Shown: positions 18,095-27,105, counted from the stretch's first letter. The stretch: DNA of 64,000 nucleotides from Pseudomonas viridiflava (GCF_900590755.1 NZ_UUOC01000052.1:558001-622000); one strand, 5' to 3'. The notes: generated by a model not told the origin, from the letters alone. Numbers and translations: made by a program.

Positions 18095-19324
18095 TTAGAA
18101 CAATACGCGGCTGCGGATTGTGCCCTTGATGTGTTGCAGCTTTTCCTGAGCCAGATCGGAGTACTCGGCATCGACGTCGATGACCACGTAGCCGACTTTC
18201 TCGTTGGTCTGCAGAAACTGACCGGAAATGTTGATGCCGTTTTCCGCGAAGACCTTGTTGATCTCCATCAGCACACCTGGGATGTTCTGGTGGATGTGCA
18301 GCAGACGGTGCTTGCCAGGGTGAGCGGGCAGGGCCACTTCCGGGAAGTTGACCGACGACACCGACGTACCGTTGTCGCTGTACTTGACCAGCTTCTCAGC
18401 CACTTCCAGACCGATGTTGGCCTGAGCTTCAGCCGTCGAGCCACCGATGTGCGGGGTCAGGATCACGTTGTCCAGGCCACGCAGCGGGCTTTCGAAGATG
18501 TCGTCGTTGGAGCGAGGCTCTACCGGGAACACGTCGATGGCGGCGCCGATCAGGTGCTTGTCCTTGATCGCGTCAGCCAGAGCGTCGAGGTCCACGACCG
18601 TGCCGCGAGCGGCGTTGATCAGGATCGCGCCCTTTTTCATGGCGCGGATTTCTTTCTCGCCAATCATCATCTGGGTGGACGGCAGTTCAGGCACGTGCAG
18701 AGAAACGATGTCGGCCATGCCCAGCAGCTCGGTCAGGCTGGCGACCTGGGTCGCGTTGCCCAGTGGCAGCTTGGTCAGCGGGTCGAAAAAGAACACCTGC
18801 ATGCCCAGGCTTTCAGCCAGAACAGACAGTTGGGTACCGATCGAGCCGTAGCCGACGATGCCCAGCTTCTTGCCACGGATTTCGAAGGAGTTGGCGGCGC
18901 TCTTGATCCAGCCACCACGGTGGCAGGAAGCATTCTTCTCCGGGATGCCGCGCAGCAGCAGGATCGCTTCGGCCAGCACCAGCTCGGCAACGGAACGGGT
19001 GTTGGAGTACGGCGCGTTGAAGACCGCGATACCGCGTTCGCGGGCCGCGTTCAGGTCAACCTGGTTGGTGCCAATGCAGAAGCAGCCGACCGCAACCAGT
19101 TTCTTGGCGTTGTCGAACAGCTCTTCGGTCAATTGGGTGCGCGAGCGGATACCGATGAAATGAGCGTCGGCGATCTTTTCTTTCAGTTCGGCTTCCGGCA
19201 GAGACTTGGTGTGGTACTCGATGCTGGTGTAACCGGCTGCCTTGAGGACGTCCACAGCGGATTGATGGACGCCTTCGAGAAGAAGGAACTTGATCTTGCT
19301 CTTGTCGAGGGAAGTCTTGCTCAT
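18095..19324 (-). CDS. serA: D-3-phosphoglycerate dehydrogenase
   Basis: First committed step of serine synthesis: 3-phosphoglycerate to 3-phosphohydroxypyruvate with NAD. SerA enzymes of this type also reduce 2-oxoglutarate to D-2-hydroxyglutarate. 409 residues: substrate domain, Rossmann domain with GIVGYGSIGTQLSVLAE, catalytic HIGGSTAEAQ, and a C-terminal ACT domain (GINISGQFLQTNEKVGYVVIDVD) that senses serine. ATG 19324 is used; upstream codons belong to the divergent promoter. Divergent from the D-2-hydroxyglutarate dehydrogenase gene, which fits metabolic coupling of the two enzymes. Confidence 0.96.
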   Translation of the reverse strand: MSKTSLDKSKIKFLLLEGVHQSAVDVLKAAGYTSIEYHTKSLPEAELKEKIADAHFIGIRSRTQLTEELFDNAKKLVAVGCFCIGTNQVDLNAARERGIAVFNAPYSNTRSVAELVLAEAILLLRGIPEKNASCHRGGWIKSAANSFEIRGKKLGIVGYGSIGTQLSVLAESLGMQVFFFDPLTKLPLGNATQVASLTELLGMADIVSLHVPELPSTQMMIGEKEIRAMKKGAILINAARGTVVDLDALADAIKDKHLIGAAIDVFPVEPRSNDDIFESPLRGLDNVILTPHIGGSTAEAQANIGLEVAEKLVKYSDNGTSVSSVNFPEVALPAHPGKHRLLHIHQNIPGVLMEINKVFAENGINISGQFLQTNEKVGYVVIDVDAEYSDLAQEKLQHIKGTIRSRVLF

Positions 19325-19397
19325 CTGCTTTAACCTGTGTCCCGGAGAAATTGGCAGTAAGTGAAGCGTGCGCGTATCGGCCAAAAGCTCGATTAGC

Positions 19398-19425
19398 GGG
19401 GGGCGTATGCTAGCATATGCACCCC
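19398..19425. promoter_or_regulatory. 28-bp dyad between serA and the D-2-hydroxyglutarate dehydrogenase gene
   Basis: Core perfect palindrome TATGCTAGCATA (19406-19417), extended on both sides so that 12 of 14 positions pair, with one further G-T. It lies centrally in the 167-bp divergent region. An operator or back-to-back -10 elements are inferred possibilities. Confidence 0.5.
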
Positions 19426-19491
19426 GCGAAACCCCATTCCTGGACGTGAACCGTTCTCAGGATGACCATGAATTGTTCGAGAGTTCCGTCG

Positions 19492-20886
19492 ATGACCCAT
19501 CCTGCGTTGATAGATGAGCTGAAGACCCTGGTTGAGCCTGGCAAGGTGCTGACCGATGCCGACTCCCTTGAGGCATACGGCAAGGACTGGACCAAGCAAT
19601 ATCCGCCAGCTCCGACTGCCATTGTGTTTCCCAAGACTATCGAGCAGGTACAGGCCATCGTCCTGTGGGCCAACAAGCACAAGGTCGCGCTGGTCCCTTC
19701 GGGTGGTCGCACCGGGCTGTCCGCAGCTGCGGTAGCGGCGAATGGCGAAGTGGTGGTTTCGTTCGATTACATGAATCAGGTGCTGGAGCTCAACCTCACC
19801 GAGCGCACGGCGCGCGTCCAGCCGGGCGTGATCACCAAGCAATTGCAGAACCTCGCGGAAGAGAACGGCCTGTACTACCCGGTGGACTTCGCTTCGTCGG
19901 GCTCCAGCCAGATTGGCGGCAATATCGGCACCAACGCCGGCGGGATCAAGGTCATTCGTTACGGCATGACCCGCAACTGGGTCGCGGGCCTGAAAGTCGT
20001 GACCGGCAAGGGCGACATCCTTGAACTGAACAAGGACCTGATCAAAAACGCCACCGGCTACGACTTGCGTCAGCTGTTCATTGGCGGCGAAGGCACGCTG
20101 GGTTTTGTGGTCGAGGCCACCATGCGCCTTGATCGCGCGCCGAAGAACCTCACCGCGATGGTCCTGGGCACTACCGACTTTGACTCGATCATGCCTGTGC
20201 TGCATGCCTTCCACGGCAAGCTGGACCTGACCGCGTTCGAATTCTTCTCCGACAAGGCCTTTGCCCGTGTCATGAGCCGTGGCGACGTTCCGTCGCCGTT
20301 CGACACGCCATGCCCGTTTTACGTGCTGCTGGAATTCGAAGCCACCACCGAAGACATCGCCAACGAAGCGCTGGCAACCTTCGAGCACTGCGTCGAGCAA
20401 GGCTGGGTGCAGGATGGCGTGATGAGCCAGAGCGAACAGCAACTGCAGAACCTGTGGAAGCTGCGCGAGTACATCTCCGAGACCATCTCCCACTACACGC
20501 CTTACAAGAACGACATTTCGGTCACCGTCTCGAAAGTGCCGGCCTTCCTGGGTGAAATCGACGCCATCGTGGCCGAGTACTACCCGGATTTCGAAGTGCT
20601 GTGGTACGGCCATATCGGCGACGGCAATCTGCATTTGAACATCCTCAAGCCTGAGGCCCTCGACAAGGAAGAGTTCTTCGTCAAGTGCGCCAAGGTCAAC
20701 AAGTGGGTGTTCGAAACCGTGCAGAAGTACAACGGCTCCATTTCCGCCGAGCACGGCGTGGGCATGACCAAGCGTGACTACCTGGAGTACAGTCGTTCGC
20801 CGGTGGAAATCGAGTACATGAAAGCGGTCAAGGCCGTGTTCGACCCGAACGGCATCATGAACCCCGGTAAAATCTTCGCTGTTTAA
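19492..20886 (+). CDS. FAD-binding D-2-hydroxyglutarate dehydrogenase
   Basis: Oxidises D-2-hydroxyglutarate back to 2-oxoglutarate, passing electrons through FAD; this removes the by-product of SerA and keeps serine synthesis running (established in Pseudomonas). 464 residues. The PCMH FAD domain includes VPSGGRTGLSAAAV and SSGSSQIGGNIGTNAGG; the C-terminal FAD-oxidase domain carries the metal-binding histidines in YGHIGDGNLHLN and SAEHGVG. ATG 19492 (MTHPALIDEL) is chosen because GAGAG precedes it, whereas ATG 19462 abuts an AGG and has no spacing. A glycolate/lactate oxidase subunit is less likely given the serA neighbour. Confidence 0.88.
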   Translation: MTHPALIDELKTLVEPGKVLTDADSLEAYGKDWTKQYPPAPTAIVFPKTIEQVQAIVLWANKHKVALVPSGGRTGLSAAAVAANGEVVVSFDYMNQVLELNLTERTARVQPGVITKQLQNLAEENGLYYPVDFASSGSSQIGGNIGTNAGGIKVIRYGMTRNWVAGLKVVTGKGDILELNKDLIKNATGYDLRQLFIGGEGTLGFVVEATMRLDRAPKNLTAMVLGTTDFDSIMPVLHAFHGKLDLTAFEFFSDKAFARVMSRGDVPSPFDTPCPFYVLLEFEATTEDIANEALATFEHCVEQGWVQDGVMSQSEQQLQNLWKLREYISETISHYTPYKNDISVTVSKVPAFLGEIDAIVAEYYPDFEVLWYGHIGDGNLHLNILKPEALDKEEFFVKCAKVNKWVFETVQKYNGSISAEHGVGMTKRDYLEYSRSPVEIEYMKAVKAVFDPNGIMNPGKIFAV

Positions 20887-20915
20887 CCTGACTACAACGA
20901 GACCCAGGAGCCGCC

Positions 20916-21581
20916 ATGAGCTATCAGCACAAGTATGTCGACGGAACGAGCATCCATTTCCCGATGGGCAAGGCGGTCTGCGTTGGCCGTAACTACGCCG
21001 AGCACGCCAAAGAACTGAACAACGCGGTGCCCACCGAGCCTCTGCTGTTCATCAAGCCCGGTAGCGCTGTGGTTGCGCTGGAAGGCGGGTTCACCATCCC
21101 GGCTGATCGCGGTGCTGTGCATTACGAAGCTGAAATCGTTGTGTTGATCGGCAAGCCGCTGAGCAAAAGCCCTAGCCGTGAAGAAGTGCTGGACGCGATT
21201 TCCGGCTTCGCGCCAGGTCTGGACCTGACGTTGCGTGACGTGCAGACCAAACTGCGCGACAAGGGCTATCCATGGGAAGAAGCCAAAAGCTTCGATGGCG
21301 CAGCGGTGCTCGCTCCGTTTGTGTCGGCTGATACCTTCTCCGACCTGACCGACATCGGCATTCGCCTGACCATCAACGGCGAAGTGCGTCAGGACGGCAA
21401 CAGCCGCGACATGCTCAACCCTATCGTTCCAGTGATTCAGCACATGGCAGCCTGCTTCTCGCTGCAAGCTGGCGATGTGATCATGACCGGCACCCCGGCA
21501 GGCGTCGGCCCGCTGCTGGCCGGCGATGAGCTGGTGATCGAGCTGGTCGGTCAGAAAGCCTTTGAAAGCAGCGTTCGCTGA
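20916..21581 (+). CDS. Fumarylacetoacetate hydrolase-family protein
   Basis: 221 residues of the FAH fold (YcgM-type acylpyruvase or oxaloacetate decarboxylase/tautomerase). Metal ligands are the Glu-x-Glu of HYEAEIVVLIG and the Asp in GLDLTLRD; the GTPAGVGPL loop near the end is also typical. Substrate is unresolved. Start ATG 20916 has AGGAG upstream, and it lies 29 bp after the dehydrogenase stop, so the two are probably co-transcribed. Confidence 0.85.
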   Translation: MSYQHKYVDGTSIHFPMGKAVCVGRNYAEHAKELNNAVPTEPLLFIKPGSAVVALEGGFTIPADRGAVHYEAEIVVLIGKPLSKSPSREEVLDAISGFAPGLDLTLRDVQTKLRDKGYPWEEAKSFDGAAVLAPFVSADTFSDLTDIGIRLTINGEVRQDGNSRDMLNPIVPVIQHMAACFSLQAGDVIMTGTPAGVGPLLAGDELVIELVGQKAFESSVR

Positions 21582-21599
21582 TTTTCAGTGCGTGACCAA

Positions 21600-21633
21600 A
21601 GCCGTCTGCGATGCCCGTCGCAGGCGGCTTTTT
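21600..21633 (+). terminator. Rho-independent terminator after the FAH-family gene
   Basis: 12-bp stem AGCCGTCTGCGA / TCGCAGGCGGCT (one G-T pair) with a 6-base loop and TTTT after it, 18 bp past the stop. Confidence 0.85.
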
Positions 21634-21755
21634 CGTTCAAGTGGGTGTTGAACAAGGTCAATTGGCGTTTTTTTCACAAATGATCTGGATAATCCGGCGT
21701 CCAGCCCTTTTTGGGCACTGTGCTACCAGATGTCATCCTCGCTCGGGAACGCCTA

Positions 21756-22676
21756 ATGTCCAGTCCTTCACTGCAACGCAAATCCCCACGCCGTCTGCTC
21801 GGCCTGCGCTGGTATGTCTGGCTGCTGCTCGCTGTGGTGATTGGTTATGGCGTTGCTTACGCCATGCATTGGGACGACCGCGGCCGGTTATGGCTGGAAG
21901 AGCGCTTCGAAAGCCCGGCCGAGCGCACCGCCAGCGTCTGGCTGCCGGACTATGTGGTTGATATCGATGCCAAGCTTTTGCCAGGCATGGAAAAGGACGA
22001 AGCGTCCGATCTGTCTTATAACCCTGTGACCAAAACCTTGTTTTCGGTCATGGGCAAGAACCCGTTCCTGGTTGAACTGACCCTCAAGGGCGATGTGCTG
22101 CGCAAGATCCCGCTGGTGGGCTGGAGCAATCCTGAGGCGGTGGCCGCGTTGGAAAACGGCTTCATGGCGATTGTCGATGAGCGCCAGCATCACCTGACCA
22201 TCGTTAAAGTCACGCCAGAAACCACGACGCTGAACATCGCAGACTTCCCGAAGTACGACCTCGGACCGTCCAAGGACCAGAACAAGGCGTTTGAAGCCTT
22301 GGCCTGGGACCCGCGTAATCAGCAACTGGTGTTGGGCGAAGAGCGCCCGGCGGCGATGTTCACCTGGAAGAGCGATGGCAGCGACCAGCTCAAGGGCGAC
22401 AAGCAGAAAGTCGTGAGCAATGCCCTGGATCTGCGCAATCTTTCTTCCATCACCATCGAGCCGCGTACGGGCCACACCCTGGCGCTGTCTGCTGACTCGC
22501 ATATGCTTCTGGAGCTGAACGAGAAAGGCGAGCAGGTGAGTTTCATGACCTTGCTGGGCGGCTTCAACGGCCTGAAAGACACCATCCCCCGTGCCGAAGG
22601 CGTGGCCTTTGGCGAGGATGGCACCCTGTACATCGTCAGCGAGCCGAATTTGTTTTATTCCTTCAAGAAAAAATAA
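21756..22676 (+). CDS. SdiA-regulated-domain beta-propeller protein, copy 1
   Basis: 306 residues: a short cytoplasmic N-terminus, one membrane anchor (WYVWLLLAVVIGYGVAYAM), then a periplasmic SdiA-regulated (YjiK-like) propeller. Repeated blades such as LSYNPVTKTLFSVMG and the C-terminal SEPNLFYSFKKK are shared with the next gene. ATG 21756 with GGGAA upstream; the GTG at 21711 would extend into a leader. Function is unknown; the family name comes from an E. coli regulon and does not imply quorum sensing here. Confidence 0.78.
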   Translation: MSSPSLQRKSPRRLLGLRWYVWLLLAVVIGYGVAYAMHWDDRGRLWLEERFESPAERTASVWLPDYVVDIDAKLLPGMEKDEASDLSYNPVTKTLFSVMGKNPFLVELTLKGDVLRKIPLVGWSNPEAVAALENGFMAIVDERQHHLTIVKVTPETTTLNIADFPKYDLGPSKDQNKAFEALAWDPRNQQLVLGEERPAAMFTWKSDGSDQLKGDKQKVVSNALDLRNLSSITIEPRTGHTLALSADSHMLLELNEKGEQVSFMTLLGGFNGLKDTIPRAEGVAFGEDGTLYIVSEPNLFYSFKKK

Positions 22677-22691
22677 TCCTCATTACATCTT

Positions 22692-22783
22692 TGTGGGAGC
22701 GAGCTTGCTCGCGAAGGCAATGGTCCTGCCTAAGAAATTTATTCAAATGTACCGACCTCTTCGCGAGCAAGCTCGCTCCCACA
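22692..22783. repeat. REPIN type C between the two SdiA-regulated genes
   Basis: Arms TGTGGGAGCGAGCTTGCTCG and complement, 15 bp after the first paralogue. Confidence 0.87.
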
Positions 22784-22890
22784 GGATTGTGAAAGCTTGG
22801 TTCAAAAGTATTGATGGCCCACCGCCATTAAGCTTCAATTCATCTTCGCATGCTATTCATGCTGCCCGCCCAACCCCTTGAGCTTCGTCA

Positions 22891-23796
22891 ATGCGCCTGT
22901 CTGCTTCCCGAACGATTGTTGTACTTGCTGTCCTCCTGCTGGCGCTGCTGGGTTTTTATGCCAATCGTGAATATCGCCTCGTCGAGCGGGTTTCGTTCAA
23001 TTGGCATCTGCTCTGGCAAGACAAAGATGTGCCCGCCATGGGTTTGAACGATTACAAAGTGGTGATCGAAGGCAAGGTTATCGACGGCCTGACCGATGAT
23101 GTCTCGGCGCTGAGTTACGACCCGGACCGCAAAAGCCTGTTTACCGTGACCAACCAGAACGCCGAGATGGTCGAACTGAGCCTGGATGGCCGAATCCTGC
23201 GGCGCATTGCGCTGACCGGTTTTGGTGATGCCGAAGCCGTCGAGTACATCAGCCCCGGTATTTACGTCATCAGCGACGAGCGCAAACAGCGCCTGATCAA
23301 AGTGCATGTCGACAACGACACAGCATTCCTTGATGCGGCCGATGCCGAGCAACTGACACTGGGTATCGGCGCGGGCAGCAATAACGGCTACGAAGGGCTG
23401 GCCTACGACACCAAAGGCCAGCGCCTGTTTGTCGCCAAGGAGCGCCGCCCGACACAGATCATCGAAGTGCGCGGCTTCCCGAATCTGAATGCCAATACGC
23501 CGAGCGTGATTGAGGTGTCATCTGACGCCAAGCGCGATGCCGGGCTGTTTGTGCGGGATATTTCCAGCCTGCAGTTCGATGAGCGCAGCGGGCATTTGCT
23601 GGCGTTGTCCGATGAATCCCGACAGATCGTGGAACTGGACACCAAAGGCCGAGCGGTCGCTAACGTCTCATTAAGCAAAGGCTCGATGGGTCTGCGCAAA
23701 GACGTGCCCCAGGCCGAGGGGTTGGCCATGGACGACGAGGGCACGCTGTACGTGACCAGTGAGCCGAATCTGTTTTATGTGTTCAAGAAACAGTGA
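22891..23796 (+). CDS. SdiA-regulated-domain beta-propeller protein, copy 2
   Basis: 301-residue paralogue of the preceding gene, with the same anchor-plus-propeller plan (membrane segment TIVVLAVLLLALLGFYA). Matching segments include LSYDPDRKSLFTVTN, the AEGLAMDDEGTLYVTS blade and the terminal SEPNLFYVFKKQ. The two copies have diverged substantially but keep the C-terminus, suggesting an old tandem duplication. A REPIN lies between them. No function can be given. Confidence 0.78.
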   Translation: MRLSASRTIVVLAVLLLALLGFYANREYRLVERVSFNWHLLWQDKDVPAMGLNDYKVVIEGKVIDGLTDDVSALSYDPDRKSLFTVTNQNAEMVELSLDGRILRRIALTGFGDAEAVEYISPGIYVISDERKQRLIKVHVDNDTAFLDAADAEQLTLGIGAGSNNGYEGLAYDTKGQRLFVAKERRPTQIIEVRGFPNLNANTPSVIEVSSDAKRDAGLFVRDISSLQFDERSGHLLALSDESRQIVELDTKGRAVANVSLSKGSMGLRKDVPQAEGLAMDDEGTLYVTSEPNLFYVFKKQ

Positions 23797-23831
23797 TGCG
23801 GGACTGAGATCCGTCCGACTGGCGGGTGATC

Positions 23832-23920
23832 TGTGGGAGCGTGGCTTGCCCGCGATATGGTCGATGCATATCTCAGATTAACCGCGTACAGCCTTATCGC
23901 GGGCAAGCCACGCTCCCACA
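23832..23920. repeat. REPIN, GCGTGGCTTGCCC variant of type D, between SdiA-regulated gene and rpiA
   Basis: Arms TGTGGGAGCGTGGCTTGCCC and complement; the only copy of this sub-type. It lies in a convergent gap, ending 17 bp before the rpiA stop. Confidence 0.85.
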
Positions 23921-23937
23921 AATGAATCACATTGGGA

Positions 23938-24609
23938 TCAACGCTTCAGCGTCTTGACCCCTTCACTCGTCCCCAGCAAAAGCAGATCCGCAGGACGCGC
24001 CGCGAACAGGCCGTTGGTGACCACGCCGACGATGGCGTTGATCTGGCTTTCCACTTCCACCGGGTTGGTGATGTTCATGTTGTGCACATCGAGAATGATG
24101 TTGCCGTTGTCGGTCAGTACACCTTCGCGGTAGACCGGGTCGCCGCCCAGTTTCACCAGTTGACGCGCAACGTGGCTGCGGGCCATGGGGATCACTTCAA
24201 CCGGCAGCGGGAACGCGCCCAGCACTGGCACCAGCTTGCTGGCGTCGGCGATGCAGATGAAGGTCTTGGCCACGGCGGCCACGATCTTTTCCCGAGTCAG
24301 CGCAGCACCGCCGCCCTTGATCAGGTTCAGATGCTCGTCGCTCTCATCCGCGCCATCGATGTAGAACTCCAGATCGCTGACGGTATTGAGCTCATAAACC
24401 GGAATGCCATGACCCTTGAGGCGTGCAGCCGTGGCTTCGGAGCTGGCCACCGCGCCGTCGAAGGCGCCTTTGTGCTGAGCAAGGGCGTCGATGAAGCAGT
24501 TGGCAGTGGATCCGGTGCCGACGCCGACGATGCTTTTGTCGTCCAGTTTCGGAAGGATGAAATCCACAGCGGCCTGCGCCACGGCTTGCTTGAGTTGGTC
24601 CTGGTTCAT
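23938..24609 (-). CDS. rpiA: Ribose-5-phosphate isomerase A
   Basis: Interconverts ribose-5-phosphate and ribulose-5-phosphate in the pentose phosphate pathway. 223 residues, standard length, with VGVGTGSTANCFIDAL (phosphate loop), FYIDGADE (catalytic Asp region) and KGGGAALTREK (catalytic Lys). ATG 24609 has GGAG five bases upstream. Divergent from ilvA with a REPIN between, the same neighbour as in other pseudomonads. Confidence 0.97.
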   Translation of the reverse strand: MNQDQLKQAVAQAAVDFILPKLDDKSIVGVGTGSTANCFIDALAQHKGAFDGAVASSEATAARLKGHGIPVYELNTVSDLEFYIDGADESDEHLNLIKGGGAALTREKIVAAVAKTFICIADASKLVPVLGAFPLPVEVIPMARSHVARQLVKLGGDPVYREGVLTDNGNIILDVHNMNITNPVEVESQINAIVGVVTNGLFAARPADLLLLGTSEGVKTLKR

Positions 24610-24633
24610 GCGGGCTCCACGGATTGGATTTAT

Positions 24634-24707
24634 TGTAGGAGCTGTCGAAGGCTGCGAATGGCGTTGTATCTGACAAAACGCGTTCGCAGCCTTCGGCAGC
24701 TCCTACA
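24634..24707. repeat. REPIN type B between rpiA and ilvA
   Basis: The left arm carries a substitution (GAGCTGTCGAAGG); the right arm is canonical. Unusually for this window it lies in a divergent promoter region. Confidence 0.85.
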
Positions 24708-24840
24708 GAAATTGCAGTGTTCGAAAGGGCCGGCATTATAGCGACTTGCCACCTGCAAAGCCCCGTGATTCGTGTGGTCGTGTGTCGGGCTGCGGGTTAG
24801 ACTTCAGCCCTTGCCCTTTCTTGCCAGTGATGTCGCCCCG

Positions 24841-26355
24841 ATGCTTGAGCAATACGTCAAAAAAATCCTCACCTCCCGCGTCTACGACGTCGCCGTGGAA
24901 ACCCCGCTGCAAGGCGCGCGTCAGTTGTCCGAGCGCTTGGGCAATCAGGTGTTGCTCAAGCGTGAAGACCTGCAACCGGTGTTCTCCTTCAAGATCCGCG
25001 GCGCGTACAACAAGCTGGCGCAGCTGAGCCCGGAAGAACTGGCCCGTGGCGTGGTCACCGCATCGGCGGGCAACCATGCCCAGGGCCTGGCACTGGCGGC
25101 CAAGACCCTCGGCGTTGAAGCCACCATCGTGATGCCCAAGACCACTCCGGAGATTAAAGTCGAAGGCGTGCGTTCCCGTGGCGGCAAAGTGGTGTTGCAC
25201 GGCGATTCGTTCCCCGAGGCGCTGGCCTACTCCCTGAAGCTGGTCGAAGAAATGGGCTTCGTCTACATCCACCCGTATGACGACCCTGACACCATCGCCG
25301 GGCAAGGCACGGTGGCCATGGAAATCCTGCGTCAGCATCAAGGGCCACTGGACGCGATTTTCGTCCCGGTGGGCGGTGGTGGCTTGATCGCCGGGATCGC
25401 GGCCTACGTGAAATACCTGCGCCCGGACATCAAAGTCATCGGCGTGGAGCCGGATGACTCCAACTGTCTGCAGCAAGCCATGGCCTACGGCGAGCGTGTG
25501 GTGTTGCAGCAGGTCGGGTTGTTTGCCGATGGCGTGGCGGTAGCGCAGATTGGCCACTACACCTTCGACATCTGCAAGGATTACGTCGATGAAGTGATCA
25601 CCGTCAGCACCGATGAAATCTGCGCGGCCATCAAAGACATCTACGACGACACCCGCTCGATCACCGAGCCAGCAGGCGCATTGGGCGTTGCCGGGATCAA
25701 AAAGTACGTCGAGCATTATGGCGTGAGTGGCCAGACCTTCGTGGCCATCGACTCCGGCGCCAACGTCAACTTCGACCGCCTGCGCCACGTCGCCGAACGC
25801 GCCGAGCTGGGCGAAGGCCGCGAAGCCATCATCGCCGTGACCATCCCCGAACAGCCGGGCAGCTTCAAAGCCTTCTGCCAGGCCATCGGCAAGCGGCAGA
25901 TCACCGAATTCAACTACCGTTACCACACCGACCGCGAAGCGCACATCTTCGTCGGCGTGCAGACTCATCCGGAGACCGACCCGCGCGCCGAGCTGGTGTC
26001 GAGCCTGACTGAGCAAGGTTTCCCGGTAATCGACCTGACCGACAACGAACTGGCCAAGCTGCACATCCGGCATATGGTCGGCGGCCATGCAGAACGGGTC
26101 AGCGATGAAGTGGTGTTCCGTTTTGAATTCCCCGAGCGACCGGGGGCGTTGTTCAACTTCCTCAACAAACTGGGTGGTCAGTGGACCATCTCGATGTTCC
26201 ATTACCGCAACCATGGCGCGGCTGATGGTCGGGTGGTGGCGGGTTTGGTAGTGCCCGAGGACGAGCGGCACCTGATCCCGGCGGCGCTGGCCGAGATTGG
26301 TTATCCGTATTGGGATGAGAGCGAGAACCCTGCTTACAAGCTGTTTCTTGGATAA
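24841..26355 (+). CDS. ilvA: Threonine ammonia-lyase, biosynthetic
   Basis: PLP enzyme converting threonine to 2-oxobutyrate, the entry step of isoleucine synthesis. 504 residues: catalytic domain with Schiff-base Lys in FSFKIRGAYNK, phosphate loop GGGGLIAG, SAGNHAQG, then two C-terminal ACT-like regulatory modules (around IPEQPGSFKAFCQAIG and FEFPERPGALFNFLNKLG) for isoleucine/valine control. The two-module tail marks the biosynthetic rather than catabolic form. ATG 24841 gives the standard MLEQYVKKIL start. Confidence 0.96.
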   Translation: MLEQYVKKILTSRVYDVAVETPLQGARQLSERLGNQVLLKREDLQPVFSFKIRGAYNKLAQLSPEELARGVVTASAGNHAQGLALAAKTLGVEATIVMPKTTPEIKVEGVRSRGGKVVLHGDSFPEALAYSLKLVEEMGFVYIHPYDDPDTIAGQGTVAMEILRQHQGPLDAIFVPVGGGGLIAGIAAYVKYLRPDIKVIGVEPDDSNCLQQAMAYGERVVLQQVGLFADGVAVAQIGHYTFDICKDYVDEVITVSTDEICAAIKDIYDDTRSITEPAGALGVAGIKKYVEHYGVSGQTFVAIDSGANVNFDRLRHVAERAELGEGREAIIAVTIPEQPGSFKAFCQAIGKRQITEFNYRYHTDREAHIFVGVQTHPETDPRAELVSSLTEQGFPVIDLTDNELAKLHIRHMVGGHAERVSDEVVFRFEFPERPGALFNFLNKLGGQWTISMFHYRNHGAADGRVVAGLVVPEDERHLIPAALAEIGYPYWDESENPAYKLFLG

Positions 26356-26367
26356 GGCAATGATCCT

Positions 26368-26445
26368 TGTAGGAGCCAACTTGTTGGCGAGAAGTCAGAC
26401 CTGCATACACAGGAATATCGCCTCGCGAACAAGTTCGCTCCTACA
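26368..26445. repeat. REPIN type E after ilvA
   Basis: Arms begin TGTAGGAGCCAACTTGTTGGC; the far arm reads CGCGAACAAGTTCGCTCCTA. The two arms differ from each other more than in other copies. The only member of this class here. Confidence 0.78.
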
Positions 26446-26470
26446 GGTCCATCACCGGAGCAAATAGAAA

Positions 26471-26899
26471 ATGGAACATTTCACCGCCCTTAAAACCCTG
26501 CACGTTGTGGCGACTGTGCTATTTCTGATCTGCGCTCTGGGTCTTGCGGTCTGGGTGATCAAAGGCCGTCGTGCCGGTTTTGCCGACAATCACACTCGCC
26601 TGTTGCTGCGCCCGCGGCTGTTCGCCTGGATTCTGATGGGCCTTTGCCTGCTGATCATGCCCATCAGTGGCTGGTGGTTGGCGCATCTGGTGGGCTGGTC
26701 GCTGGGGCAGGCCTGGATTCTAGGCAGCAGCCTGCTCTACACCGTTGGCGCGCTGAGCTGGATCTGGCTGGTGGCACGGCTGAATCGGCTGCGGATCGAG
26801 CCGGGTAGAGGCGGTCTGAAATTCACCCTGGCCTTGGCGATAGTCTGCGTGGTGTGTTTCATCGCCATTGCCGGGTTGATGGGGGCCAAGCCGGTTTAG
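26471..26899 (+). CDS. DUF2269 integral membrane protein
   Basis: 142 residues with four hydrophobic helices (starting near residues 8, 48, 75 and 118), characteristic of DUF2269. No catalytic motif is visible; function unknown. ATG 26471 has GGAG about 12 bases upstream, just after the REPIN, so it may depend on ilvA read-through. Confidence 0.75.
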   Translation: MEHFTALKTLHVVATVLFLICALGLAVWVIKGRRAGFADNHTRLLLRPRLFAWILMGLCLLIMPISGWWLAHLVGWSLGQAWILGSSLLYTVGALSWIWLVARLNRLRIEPGRGGLKFTLALAIVCVVCFIAIAGLMGAKPV

Positions 26900-26918
26900 C
26901 GCTGCGGATTGATTTTTT

Positions 26919-26992
26919 TGTAGGAGCTGCCGAAGGCTGCGAACGGCGGCGTGTCAGTTAACAACTATTCGCAGCCCTCGGCAGCTCCTACA
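26919..26992. repeat. REPIN type B after the DUF2269 gene
   Basis: Facing arms TTGTAGGAGCTGCCGAAGG; the right arm has one change (CAGCCCTCGG). Followed at once by a decayed second copy. Confidence 0.86.
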
Positions 26993-27021
26993 GCACCGAG
27001 GTGTTTCTTAAAGAGCACAAA

Positions 27022-27104
27022 CCTGGAGCTCACCGAGGTTACGAGGCCAGCGATGGCGGTGTGTCAGAAGTATTGCTTTCGCAGCCTTCGGCAGCTCCTA
27101 CAGG
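27022..27104. repeat. Decayed REPIN type B with degenerate left arm
   Basis: The right arm (TTCGCAGCCTTCGGCAGC) is intact and ends 2 bp before the neighbouring stop. The left arm is reduced to a scrambled CCTGGAGCTCACCGAGG. Arm homology is seen; decay by mutation is inferred. Confidence 0.65.
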
Positions 27105-27105
27105 T

